Below, in pieces: positions 60,101 to 64,000 of a DNA stretch of 64,000 bases; position 1 is the first letter of the stretch, and the number at the start of each line of letters is the position of its first letter. The notes under the pieces were generated by a model. It had not been told where the DNA came from. It ran no database searches and was given only the letters and a program-made list of their open reading frames with translations. Origin of the DNA: Phragmites australis (Eukaryota > Streptophyta > Magnoliopsida > Poales > Poaceae); NCBI RefSeq assembly GCF_958298935.1, contig NC_084928.1, positions 18,073,501 to 18,137,500 of the forward strand. The letters are read 5' to 3'. A program made the position numbers and the translations under genes.

Positions 60101-63100
60101 TGCCACGTTTGTCCAGAACCATGGCCACCCCACGTGACCAGCCAGCGACCGTGCGACCAGTCAGCGACTACGTAACCAGGCTCTCCGACCAAGCTCCGCG
60201 ACCAGTCACCTGGTCGCAGGAGCAAACCCCGTGACTAGTCTCCTCTGGTCACGGGGTAGGTATATGTCTAAACAGTCTAATCACAATAAATGATTTTTCA
60301 CTCCAGTATTTCCCTTCCCTAGGTCCTCTTTTTGGTCGTCCAAGGTGTGATCGCCGCAGAGTTGTCGTGTCCCGTCCCATAGCATTTAGGTGCGTAGGCA
60401 TGTCAGGAGATTTTTTGCAGGTGCGTAGGCGGCGCGTGGGGACGGGACAGGGTAGTCCAGGCGACCGGGATGACGCAAGCGGTGGAACGTTGGGACAAGC
60501 TCTGTAGCGCCGTAGAGCAAATTGGATACGTCTGCTCTTAGTAATGATGGGCCTAGGTGGGAAGCTCTAGCTAGGTCTGGGTCTATGTCTTGACTCATGT
60601 GTAAATCATTTCTCCCTCTGATATATAAAAGGAGGAGTACCATGCTTGTAAAGAAGGCCTAGAGGCGAAGAAGGAGAAGAAGAATGCTGGGCAGGAACAC
60701 CATTTTGCAACCAACTTAGACTACAAGAAAAGAATACACAGGATTAGGGCTATTACCCTAAGGGGGGCTTGAACCTGGTTAATCCTCGGTGTTCTTGAGT
60801 TGCACATACACAAACAGATTCAGTAGACACTACTCGAACAAAGATCACGCACCTGTCATCCGATACACCCCGGAATCACTGTTAGGGATTTTTACCCCTA
60901 ACACTCTAGTTGCAACATGATAGTCTAATGTGGACTAGTTACAACATGGTAGATATTCTAGTTACAACATATTGAACAATATAGTTACAACATTGCCGAT
61001 TGCAATATTTCGCAACATTGTCGAGTGAGTATTAGTTACAATATGGTAGACACTCTAGTTACAATATAGTGAACACTATAGTTACAATATGGTAGACAAC
61101 ATAATTACAACATGTGTTGTCGAGTGTGGACTAGCTACAACATAGTATACACTCTAGTTACAACATGCTGAACAATATAGTTACAACATTACCGATTAAA
61201 TATTATCATAATTAGTTACAATCAGTCAATCTGGTCAGGTAAGTTACAATCTCATTATGCATATAGTTGTGACTGCTCTATAACTATAGTTGCAATAGAT
61301 AGTTGCAATCCATATATGGTTGTAATTATTTCAAAGTTTGTCAAAGCATGTCCATGATGGATCTAGTTTTGTTAAGCATACTTTTAAGTAAGATGCTACA
61401 AGTGGTTCGTTAATTGGAGTTATGGTTTAGGAGAAAAATTGTTTAAAAAATTAGAACGGGAGTATTAGACAGTTGAATTAGAGACAATCGAGTTACAATA
61501 TTTAGAACATCATAGTTATATAGAGACAGTCAAGTTATAACATACTGAATAACATAGTTACAATATGGTAGACGCTCTAGTTACGATAATATAATTACAA
61601 CATATTAGACACTCTAGTTATGACAATGCAATTGTCGAGTGAGTACAACACGGTAGACACTCTAGTTACAATATGGTAGACACTGTAGTTGTAACATGAT
61701 AGTCGAGTGCGGACTAGTTACAATATGGTAGACATTCTAGTTACAACATGCTGAACAATATAGTTAGAACATTGCCGATTGCAATATGGTCGCAACATTG
61801 TTGAGTGAGTATTAGTCATAACATGGTGAAAACTTATGTTACAATATGGTAGACACTATAGTTACAGCATGTATTGTCGAGTATGGACTAGCTACAATAT
61901 GATATACACTCTAGTTATAACATGCTGAACAATATGGTTACAATATTGCCGATTGCAATATGGTCACAATTAGTTACAATCAGTCAGTCTGGACAGGTAA
62001 GTTGTAATCTCGCTATGTATATAGTTGTAACTGCTCTATGCCTATAGTTGCAATGGACAATTGTAATCACTATATGGTTATAATTATTTCAAAATTTGTC
62101 AAAAATCCATAATGGATCTAGTTTTTGTTAAGCATCTTTTTTAAGTAACATGCTTCAAGTGGTTCGTCAATCGGAGTTGCGGTTTATGAGAAATTGTTTC
62201 AAAAATTAGAACAAGAGAGGAGGTGGGATGGTGGGTTTCTTTGACCAGCCTTTGACCATGCATGTGGTTGGCGCGCAGGGAGAAAAATGGCTCGCTGGGT
62301 TGGTGCGGGGAGAAAAATGGTTCGCTGGGTTGGCTAGGCGCACCAATAATTAGTGTTTAGTCTAGACACATAATATATATACAATATATATACACATACT
62401 TAACAGGTCACATGCCCAATTTTACTTAACAGGTCACATGCCCAATTTTTAAAACTATGGTACCAATTAGTTGGCACTATGACAGCAACTACTGTTGAAT
62501 ACCATTTCAACAGTAGTTTCCCCTTTATTCGACACAGGACAAATTACTATGCCCTGAATTACCGTGGTCGTCCAGAATTCTAGTCACACATATAGTAATT
62601 ATTAATTATCGAAAATCTGAGTACAACAACAAAAGTTATGTTTTAGAATCCTAGTTTATAGTTCAGTGTTTATCGGTCAAATTTGTAAATAAATGATACA
62701 TAAACACCATAACAATATAACTAAAGGTTACACTTTAGCATAGGCATACATTCTAATTCGTACTGAAGTAATATTTCATGGGGGATTCTGGTACCAATAT
62801 TTTTGCCCAGTAAAGAATTTTATCAGTTGAATAACAATAATGGATTTTATTAAACTCCATGGTTGAAGCAATCATTCATCATTGCAAATTAATTATCAAA
62901 TTACCATAAGACAACTACTTATGTCTTAACCGAGAAGCACGATACATTCAAGTGATTTGTGACTCCGTAGAGTTTGCGCAGCTTTACCAACAGGATACCC
63001 ATAACTTGATTGGCATTGGGATAATGACGTAGTGATACTGTTCTTGAGTTATCGCTTGTACCCGACTGGTGAAAGGTTATCTCAACTGTCAGGCCATATG

Positions 63101-64000
63101 CGACCTCCAGTACTTAGCTCTTGACTAAGTTGTTACTAAATTATAATTATGGCCACTATTGAGCGGTTCCAGAAGATAACCTCTTATACCTGGTTGGTCA
63201 TGCCTTTTGGACTTCCTTGAACTAATCGGTGTACCTTTTATATCTATTAGTTGGTCATCGGCTAACTGATGATAGGATTTGTGTAGGAATGAGCAAAAAC
63301 TGATCAAACCTAATTAATTGGTGTTGCTCGGTTTTGAATTTCAGCAAACTAATATAACCTAATAAGCTGAATTATTACACAGATTCATTATTTTTTCACC
63401 TTTTTATAGGTTTTCGAGATATTATATTCATAATGTTCAAGTCAATAAACAAAAATATATTAAGTCTACATGCTTTGTGTTGACTAATAGATTGTGCAGG
63501 TAACACAATTCATATATATAATTTTTATTTAATTTATGATTGTGTAGGCAAATCTTGTACTTTGTTGAATATCTTTTGAGGCAATGCAAATTCAATATTT
63601 ATAATAAGGTTGACACTTTTAAGAAAACTGGTCGACTTAACCTAACACCCACCTCTAGTTTTGTGAACTATCATCAAGAAGTACACATTTATTCTGCTGG
63701 TTTTCCATGCCACTCGTTTAACTTGTACAAAAAGCTGTAGTTTACAACTCCCATAATTGCAAAAACAAATTTGTGTAAAATTTAAATGGGACATTACCTC
63801 ATCATTGTTTACCTACCTGTACGATAGTAACTTAGTAATTCTAATATTTTGTAAAAAGAAAGTTGAACATTTTGCTGTTATGGTTCCGATTGGTCAGAAC
63901 ACACTGGAGTCTGGTTATTGTATGCATGCCATCAAAAGATCAAACAAGTCCAATCATACTTCATTTGGATTCACTGAAGTTTCATAGTAGCAGATTGATT
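27125..64000 (+). CDS. ULP1-type SUMO protease, OTS/ULP1C-D class (partial, seven exons, open at both ends)
   Basis: Cysteine protease of family C48 that matures SUMO and removes it from target proteins. Plant OTS1/OTS2 (ULP1D/ULP1C) are nuclear and act in stress and hormone responses. Seven exons at 27125-27173, 28465-28541, 28760-28789, 28875-28970, 33780-33879, 35299-35393 and 63898-64000 splice with GT..AG, and codons split at four junctions rejoin sensibly. Family landmarks in order are YYPSR, an entry segment ending SSPIMNFYIMYLQ, YHIFNTYFFSKL, LRRWWRGVDIFHKAYILLPL, THWSLVIVCMPS (catalytic His, 63902-63904) and ILHLDSL (catalytic Asp, 63968-63970). The catalytic Cys exon lies beyond the window. 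No stop interrupts the joined frame, so the gene looks intact. The intron before the His exon is 28,504 bases of nested retrotransposons. Paralog identity is not decided. Confidence 0.9.
27174..28464 (+). other. SUMO protease intron a-b
   Basis: 1.3 kb AT-rich intron. No transposable element or additional exon was recognised. Confidence 0.5.
28465..28541 (+). CDS. SUMO protease exon b
   Basis: Acceptor TTCAG, donor GTAAAT. Encodes EEVVLLDGD, a Thr run and an acidic linker, ending in the split Trp codon TG|G. This is the linker that precedes the catalytic domain. Confidence 0.82.
28760..28789 (+). CDS. SUMO protease exon c (30 bp micro-exon)
   Basis: Acceptor TTCTTAG, donor GTTTGC. It completes Trp and encodes DAEKLYYPS, with Arg split as AG|G. 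YYPS is the usual start of the OTS-class catalytic domain. At 30 bases it is easily missed by gene finders. Confidence 0.85.
28875..28970 (+). CDS. SUMO protease exon d
   Basis: Acceptor CCACAG, donor GTAAGT. Encodes EHPNSVEISYDDIRCLHPES then LLSSPIMNFYI with Met split AT|G. This is the C48 segment that starts the fold ahead of the catalytic His; SSPIMNFYI is close to the plant OTS consensus. Confidence 0.9.
29118..29245 (-). repeat. LINE 3'-end fragment (tentative)
   Basis: On the - strand the sequence reads GGCTATGTGCATTCTTATAC, then GAAGCCGAGGGTG, then TTGTATCATCTTGATTTGAC and an A-rich tail. This order resembles the 3' ends of grass L1-type LINEs. There is no coding part and no target duplication was defined. 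Confidence 0.4.
29304..29588 (-). mobile_element. TRIM (miniature LTR retrotransposon)
   Basis: Two terminal repeats (29304-29391 and 29508-29588, 81-88 bases) share TATTGAGCT.CATGCACCAA at one end and TTCACTTATATT at the other. On the - strand a primer site TGGTATCAGGGCTAAAGG (29507-29490) directly follows the 5' repeat, and a purine-rich tract (complement of 29392-29411) precedes the 3' repeat. The interior is about 115 bases with no coding capacity. Flanks TATTT and CATTT form an imperfect 5-base target duplication. It sits in the SUMO protease intron d-e. Confidence 0.75.
29589..30309 (+). other. SUMO protease intron d-e, unique part
   Basis: AT-rich intronic DNA between the TRIM and the LTR element's target-site duplication. 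Nothing else recognised. Confidence 0.45.
30315..30740 (-). repeat. 3' LTR of element F
   Basis: 426 bases. Shares with its partner the block GTTTGCCTCTCTTTATA and the end GGGCCATGGATTG..CATGAC. Confidence 0.85.
33130..33539 (-). repeat. 5' LTR of element F
   Basis: 410 bases, clearly diverged from the left LTR by substitutions and small indels, so this insertion is older than the SIRE-type element. Confidence 0.85.
33780..33879 (+). CDS. SUMO protease exon e
   Basis: Acceptor TTGTAG, donor GTAACT, ending in phase 0. Encodes YLQEPMSP, then KYHIFNTYFFSKLEALTSK. FNTYF.SKL is a hallmark of Ulp1-type proteases. It is separated from exon d by 4.8 kb containing a LINE tail, a TRIM and a non-autonomous LTR element. 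Confidence 0.9.
34112..34363. mobile_element. Stowaway-type MITE (Tc1/mariner)
   Basis: Terminal inverted repeats CTCCCTCCAGTCCCA and ..GAATGGAGGGAG, TA at the left flank and CATA at the right, length about 250 bases, AT-rich interior without coding capacity. This is the standard Stowaway signature of grass introns. It lies in SUMO protease intron e-f. Confidence 0.85.
34625..34860 (-). repeat. tRNA-derived SINE candidate
   Basis: On the - strand an internal RNA polymerase III box-B-like GGTTCAAAATCC lies at 34829-34818. It is followed by a CAC/GTGTG-rich body and ends near a short A-run (CTTTCAAAAAAGG). Box A is not clear. Length and order fit grass SINEs; no target duplication was established. 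Confidence 0.5.
34861..35298 (+). other. SUMO protease intron e-f, unique part
   Basis: Intronic DNA between the SINE candidate and exon f with no other feature recognised. Confidence 0.45.
35299..35393 (+). CDS. SUMO protease exon f
   Basis: Acceptor TGAAG, donor GTAAGT. Encodes EDKTTYFLK, LRRWWRGVDIFHKAYILLPL and HA, with the next codon split GA|A. RRWW.G.DIF.KAYI is diagnostic of plant OTS-class ULP1 enzymes. Its donor opens the 28.5 kb intron. Confidence 0.92.
35394..36430 (+). other. Start of the 28.5 kb SUMO protease intron
   Basis: 35480-35880 contains repeated short words around AACCGG and CCAACTGG that may belong to a decayed MITE, not delimited. 36000-36030 is an AT/AC microsatellite. 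36230-36430 resembles the tail of a tandem-repeat unit (GTTACAACTTG words) and leads into the array. Confidence 0.4.
37291..38186 (+). repeat. 5' LTR of element C
   Basis: Contains CGACCAGCCAGC-type short repeats (37398-37460). TATA-like GATATATAAAGGGAGG lies at about 37914. It ends CCCCCGACA just before the primer site. Confidence 0.88.
38187..40345 (+). pseudogene. Remnants of gag-pol of element C
   Basis: Readable pieces of Tat-type pol. AEYEGLLTGTQ (about 38878) is the RNase H AEYEG motif. SLVDGLARLVSSCEPVPVRV (about 39090-39150) is the end of RNase H and the linker to integrase. VWGLDIV-like sequence followed by GSFSEAPGSLKFLT (about 39660-39720) is the first Asp region of the integrase core. 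Gag, protease and reverse transcriptase are missing, and frames shift repeatedly. The copy is dead. Bases 40341-40345 are the target-site duplication TTTCC of solo LTR D. Confidence 0.65.
42414..42775. repeat. 72-bp minisatellite in the 5' LTR of B, five units
   Basis: Units share GAAGT(A/G)CTCGGGAGAGAG and GCTGCACGTGGCAGCCCC. They contain the short inverted pair CTCGGGG..CCCCGAG around the central CACGTG. The partner LTR has four units. Confidence 0.9.
43258..43268 (+). promoter_or_regulatory. TATA box of element B, 5' LTR
   Basis: CCTATAAAAGG, canonical plant TATA box in the gag-pol direction. The same sequence is at about 56165-56175 in the 3' LTR. Confidence 0.75.
43660..43678 (+). other. 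Primer binding site of element B
   Basis: TGGCGCGCCAGGTAGGGGG two bases after the LTR end. The same site follows the 5' LTR of element C. The complementary tRNA was not identified by me. Confidence 0.8.
43725..45416 (+). CDS. gag: Gag of element B
   Basis: Structural capsid protein of the retrotransposon. The frame opens at ATG 43725 (MAGGHRLERSG), 65 bases after the primer site; upstream codons of the same frame lie in the LTR and are not counted. A retrotransposon Gag domain occupies roughly residues 255-400 (KFRPELPEKYDGSIDPVEFL to RFSQVRNTIPRVAP). It is followed by a basic KKRRKRE stretch, an Ala-Pro-Arg repeat region and a knuckle-like end (HQTRWHDLTECRTVKG). A TAG at 45414-45416 ends it, and the same frame continues into protease, so the stop is either a premature mutation or a readthrough site. 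A second frame at about 43740-43900 reads TPEEAQSLLRTSNSHHPRA, hinting at a small frameshift near the N-terminus. Confidence 0.82.
   Translation: MAGGHRLERSGSTSSDGALPDARGGPVAAAYQQQPPSTCAVFPAQGDQGVGPIRAAATAADALSDPQQVVGTPAARSASGPRRVPPRCGLAFSEASPGSALLVAHALLRHPPVQATPNTPEGHWIQDVVALVGTARRQVQAGSPRTTSRHGAARAGSSTGNTRTGRGVSRRSVVPLVVSEAQDLRLRLDERRGHEDARVTLERQRETRQGVGAEDQASSLPAQGHRGSPARRHSPPRTPARAAGYGTGCRAFTVELRWVRWPSKFRPELPEKYDGSIDPVEFLQIYTTAVQAAGGSEKVMANYFHVALRGSARSWLMNLPPGSIGSWDDLCHQFVANFQGTFTRPGLECDLHAVQQQEGETLRRFIQRFSQVRNTIPRVAPHAVIVAFRQGVRDERMLEKLGTHEIETTAELFALADKCAMAAEARAWHAPRPASDQPSSSRSDKREMKKRRKREAAPVEPTQVPAHRVPQEPNHRQERRPGVDRRPVRAPARAPPRASVPTRAPAPARAPAPARAPAPGRAPAPARAPAPAGPEPGKWYPIHQTRWHDLTECRTVKGLVEQR
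45417..46274 (+). pseudogene. Protease region of element B, interrupted by stops
   Basis: Continues the gag frame. After an acidic linker it shows VGRVLIDGGAGLNLLSKEAF, with the retropepsin Asp-Gly-Gly intact at about 45738-45746, and LPYNAILGRPALAKF. In-frame stops at 46176-46178 (TGA) and 46272-46274 (TAG) separate it from reverse transcriptase. The second follows NLGSK and precedes ESAL, where related elements usually read KQE, so CAG to TAG is likely. Confidence 0.8.
46275..47620 (+). pseudogene. Reverse transcriptase of element B, ending in frameshifts
   Basis: Copies element RNA into DNA. Open from 46275 in the gag frame. It carries VFAWQPSDMPGIPREVIEHH, RMCVDYTNLNKACPKDPFPL, FLDANSGYHQI, SMPFGLRNAGSSFQR and the intact catalytic box AYVDDLMVK (about 46855-46880), then FDWTPEAEQAFRDLKKYL. 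A frameshift between about 47370 and 47565 moves the reading to the frame of RPVYFISEVLREAKTRYP. The intervening stretch is a Pro/Gly/Glu-rich insert of about 80 residues not typical of the RT-RNase H junction. A one-base loss in the C-run at 47621-47623 shifts the frame again. Confidence 0.85.
47623..49728 (+). CDS. RNase H and integrase of element B (frameshifted from RT)
   Basis: Open frame of about 700 codons read only after two upstream frameshifts. The first ATG in it is not expected to be a true start. RNase H: HFDGSLSLKGAGAG, NMAEYEGL, KGDSQLVVNQV and RRDNAPADEL give the acidic set. Integrase: zinc region HEGECGGHS then CRACQFH, core WGLDILGPFPR (first Asp), ITDNGTQFTS (second Asp) and NGQVERAN (Glu), then a C-terminal domain ending LPNSWNIEHLRRFYP. 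All catalytic residues are intact. It acts on element RNA/DNA hybrids and on integration into host DNA. The stop is at 49726-49728. Confidence 0.88.
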   Translation, partial: QAQKLLYAVLVASRKLRHYFQAHKVSVVTTYPLGPILRNREGTGRVVKWAVELAEFDLHFISRQAIKSQALSDFLAERTPVPCVVPEEVSAYPGHDAPGYWVMHFDGSLSLKGAGAGVVLTSPTGEELRYVIQLQFRASNNMAEYEGLIAGLRAAVGLGIRRLLVKGDSQLVVNQVSKEYQCTDPQMAAYVAAVRKLERRFDGLELRHIPRRDNAPADELSRLASSRARAPAGVFEERLARPSVLPAEQDEGETSNSIQGTPAVPSVGSPVRVPPSGECAVLAEYSQDASWMSDIRGYLKEKFLPVDEASAERVARQSRRYAIVDGDLYRRSAGGVLLKCISRAEGGDLLAEVHEGECGGHSSFRTLVGKAFRQGFYWPTALQDASELVRRCRACQFHAKQIHQPAQALHTIPLSWPFAVWGLDILGPFPRAIGGYAYLYVAIDKFTKWPEAVPVIKVTKNTALQFIRGITSRFSVPNRIITDNGTQFTSALFGDYCEDLGIKLCFASVAHPRSNGQVERANAEILKGLKTRTYNVLAKHGKGWVDELPAVLWANRTTPSRATGETPFFLVYGAEAVLPSELTLGSPRVHAYSEGEQERQRRDDVDYLEERRRRAAVRAARYQQSLRRYHLRHVRARSLEVGDLVLRHVQSREGMNKLSPVWEGPFTVIAVPRAGSFRLATEEGQPLPNSWNIEHLRRFYP
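49729..51362. repeat. Non-coding region of element B with a 0.34 kb direct duplication
   Basis: Blocks 49900-50236 and 50654-50996 are diverged copies. Both start TTTAATCTGT and share GGTGTTCGGT, TGGGTAATCC and a 15-base palindrome (CTCGAGCCGCTCGAG at 50100-50114, CTCGAGCTGCTCGAG at 50863-50877). No open frame of interest. The region lies between the 3' ends of two convergent genes, pol (+) and the antisense ORF (-). Confidence 0.7.
51363..53109 (-). CDS. Antisense ORF of element B, exon 2 (coiled coil)
   Basis: Second exon of the additional ORF, on the strand opposite gag-pol. Acceptor CCCGTAG (intron 53110-53187) joins it in frame to exon 1. It supplies residues from codon 478 on. First comes a Pro/Ala/Glu-rich linker with repeats of PTPG.(E/Q)SPGRM. 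Then a long Ala/Glu/Arg coiled coil (about residues 620-880) contains triple RREGELS-type repeats. A conserved-looking C-terminus includes ACYRSRDPNFPLEPAREGV. The stop is at 51365-51363. The function of such ORFs in Tat elements is not known. A 492-codon frame on the + strand (51805-53283) is its shadow. Confidence 0.8.
53188..54620 (-). CDS. Antisense ORF of element B, exon 1 (gypsy-type transposon protein domain)
   Basis: Starts at ATG 54620 (MTRVGGGRRDKASDS); the longer upstream frame begins with a TTG and lies near the TATA box. Residues about 45-200 match the grass family called putative gypsy-type transposon protein (Pfam PF04195, Transposase_28): PGWTILFTSFVAAGLVPPFS, FFLQVLETYGIQLVHLSPNS and WRRDWFFVDVDPHE. 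It ends at donor CG|GTGAGT (53187), where reading through would meet TGA at once. Splicing to 53109 gives 1433 + 1747 bases = 1060 codons including the stop, exactly in frame. The strand is opposite to pol, with its own TATA box at 54776-54786. Antisense ORFs at this position are known in the Tat lineage. Confidence 0.85.
54776..54786 (-). promoter_or_regulatory. TATA box of the antisense ORF of element B
   Basis: On the - strand GAGATATAAAAAGGGGG, canonical orientation, about 160 bases upstream of the ATG at 54620. It lies inside the element and outside the LTR, so it would drive a separate antisense transcript. Confidence 0.65.
55139..56564 (+). repeat. 3' LTR of element B
   Basis: 1426 bases, colinear with the 5' LTR with scattered substitutions (for example CCCTGAATCC for CCCTAAATCC) and four instead of five 72-bp units (about 55395-55685). 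Confidence 0.93.
57529..59006 (-). mobile_element. Solo LTR E, B-family, inverted relative to B
   Basis: 1478 bases, TGTCGGAGGGTTAACTCCTG at the left and TTCCTGATTCACCGACA at the right, the reverse complement of B-type LTR ends. GTAGT is duplicated at 57524-57528 and 59007-59011. It contains the LTR's degenerate GAGCACTCTCTCCCG repeat units (about 58440-58890) in reverse. No interior sequence is present, so it is a recombined solo LTR, clearly diverged from B's LTRs. It sits in D, 964 bases right of B. Confidence 0.88.
59405..59680 (-). pseudogene. Fragment of an antisense additional ORF in element C
   Basis: The frame reads MAFYDQLSRAFTPFDSLLRS and ends HFPDLDLLRVLE, which resembles the C-terminal part of proteins encoded by antisense ORFs of grass Tat elements (inferred from memory of the family). 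It is located upstream of the right LTR on the strand opposite pol, as in A and B. Confidence 0.5.
60029..60903 (+). repeat. 3' LTR of element C
   Basis: 875 bases, TGTCGGTGTAAAGAATAG..CCCTAACA, preceded by the purine tract CTTGGGGGCTGC. TATA-like GATATATAAAAGGAGG lies at about 60620. Confidence 0.88.
62213..63897 (+). other. End of the 28.5 kb SUMO protease intron
   Basis: AT-rich. Contains a paired repeat GGGAGAAAAATGG.TCGCTGGGTTGG (62277-62333), an AT-rich TATATATACA stretch (62368-62396) and a perfect tandem duplication of CTTAACAGGTCACATGCCCA (62399 and 62425). No further transposon or exon recognised up to the acceptor at 63897. Confidence 0.45.
63898..64000 (+). CDS. SUMO protease exon g with catalytic His and Asp (continues past window)
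   Basis: Acceptor TTGGTCAG. The first base completes the Glu codon of exon f, then THWSLVIVCMPSKDQTSPII and LHLDSLKFHSSRLI run to the window edge without a stop. The His of HWSLV and Asp of HLDSL are the first two members of the C48 triad. Confidence 0.93.

Larger units (their letters stand above)
37291..60903 (+). mobile_element. Ty3/gypsy Tat-type element C, host of the nested stack
   Basis: LTRs 37291-38186 and 60029-60903 with TG..CA ends, flanked by the target duplication CTCTA (37286-37290 and 60904-60908). The primer site TTGGCGCGCCAGGTAGGGGG starts at 38188. A purine tract CTTGGGGGCTGC lies just before the right LTR. Only fragments of the interior remain: RNase H/integrase-linker pieces (about 38830-39720) and the end of an antisense additional ORF (59405-59680). 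Solo LTR D, with B and E inside it, occupies 40346-59294. LTR divergence by substitutions and indels (896 against 875 bases) marks C as the oldest layer. Confidence 0.88.
36431..62212. repeat. Tandem repeat, three units of about 0.70-0.73 kb, interrupted by nested retrotransposons
   Basis: Units start with AGAGACAATCGAGTTA-like sequence at 36431, 37132 and 61480. The third ends near 62212. Each unit is built of variants of CTAGTTACAACATGGTAGACACT and ends with a non-repetitive block (CATATAGTTGTAACTGCTCT, later TCGTCAATCGGAGTT). Unit 2 is split by element C at 37290/60904. After removing C the unit lengths are about 701, 730 and 733 bases. AT-rich, no coding. It may be a satellite seed or the interior of a DNA transposon; no terminal repeats were proven. 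Confidence 0.82.

Overview
The window is plant nuclear DNA, most likely from a grass (Poaceae). The signs are split host exons with GT..AG introns, several classes of LTR retrotransposon with plant-type primer binding sites, a Stowaway-type MITE, a TRIM and a tRNA-derived SINE candidate. No bacterial-style operon, rRNA or tRNA gene is visible.

Only one host gene is recognisable. It is a ULP1-type SUMO protease of the OTS/ULP1C-D class (peptidase family C48), on the + strand from 27125 to beyond the right edge. Seven exons (27125-27173, 28465-28541, 28760-28789, 28875-28970, 33780-33879, 35299-35393, 63898-end) join in one frame. The last two flank a 28.5 kb intron. The catalytic His and Asp lie in the last exon, and the catalytic Cys lies beyond the window. 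The 5' exons were not found.

Layout. 1-2278: AT-rich host DNA with a decayed fragment of another C48 (Ulp1-like) domain. 2284-9149: a very young gag-only copia element of SIRE/Maximus type on the - strand, with near-identical 1.8 kb LTRs and TSD ATAGG. 9753-21429: a decayed Ty3/gypsy element of Tat type on the - strand, with an extra multi-exon ORF on the opposite strand. 22010-22555: a GC-rich minisatellite. 23150-24810: an unassigned GC-rich stretch. 24815-25972: a truncated copia element with a 116 bp LTR. 27125-35393: the first recognised exons of the SUMO protease, whose introns hold a LINE tail, a TRIM, a non-autonomous LTR element (30315-33539), a Stowaway MITE and a SINE. 36431-62212: a three-copy tandem repeat of about 0.7 kb units.

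That tandem repeat is split by a nested stack. Tat element C (37291-60903, TSD CTCTA) contains solo LTR D (40346-59294, TSD TTTCC). D in turn contains full-length Tat element B (42159-56564, TSD AATGT) and an inverted solo LTR E of B's family (57529-59006, TSD GTAGT).

The most interesting biology is in the Tat elements. A, B and C each carry an additional ORF antisense to gag-pol. In B it is intact: two exons joined in frame across a 78-nt intron give a 1059-codon coiled-coil protein with its own TATA box, while gag-pro-pol of the same copy is broken by three in-frame stops and two frameshifts.
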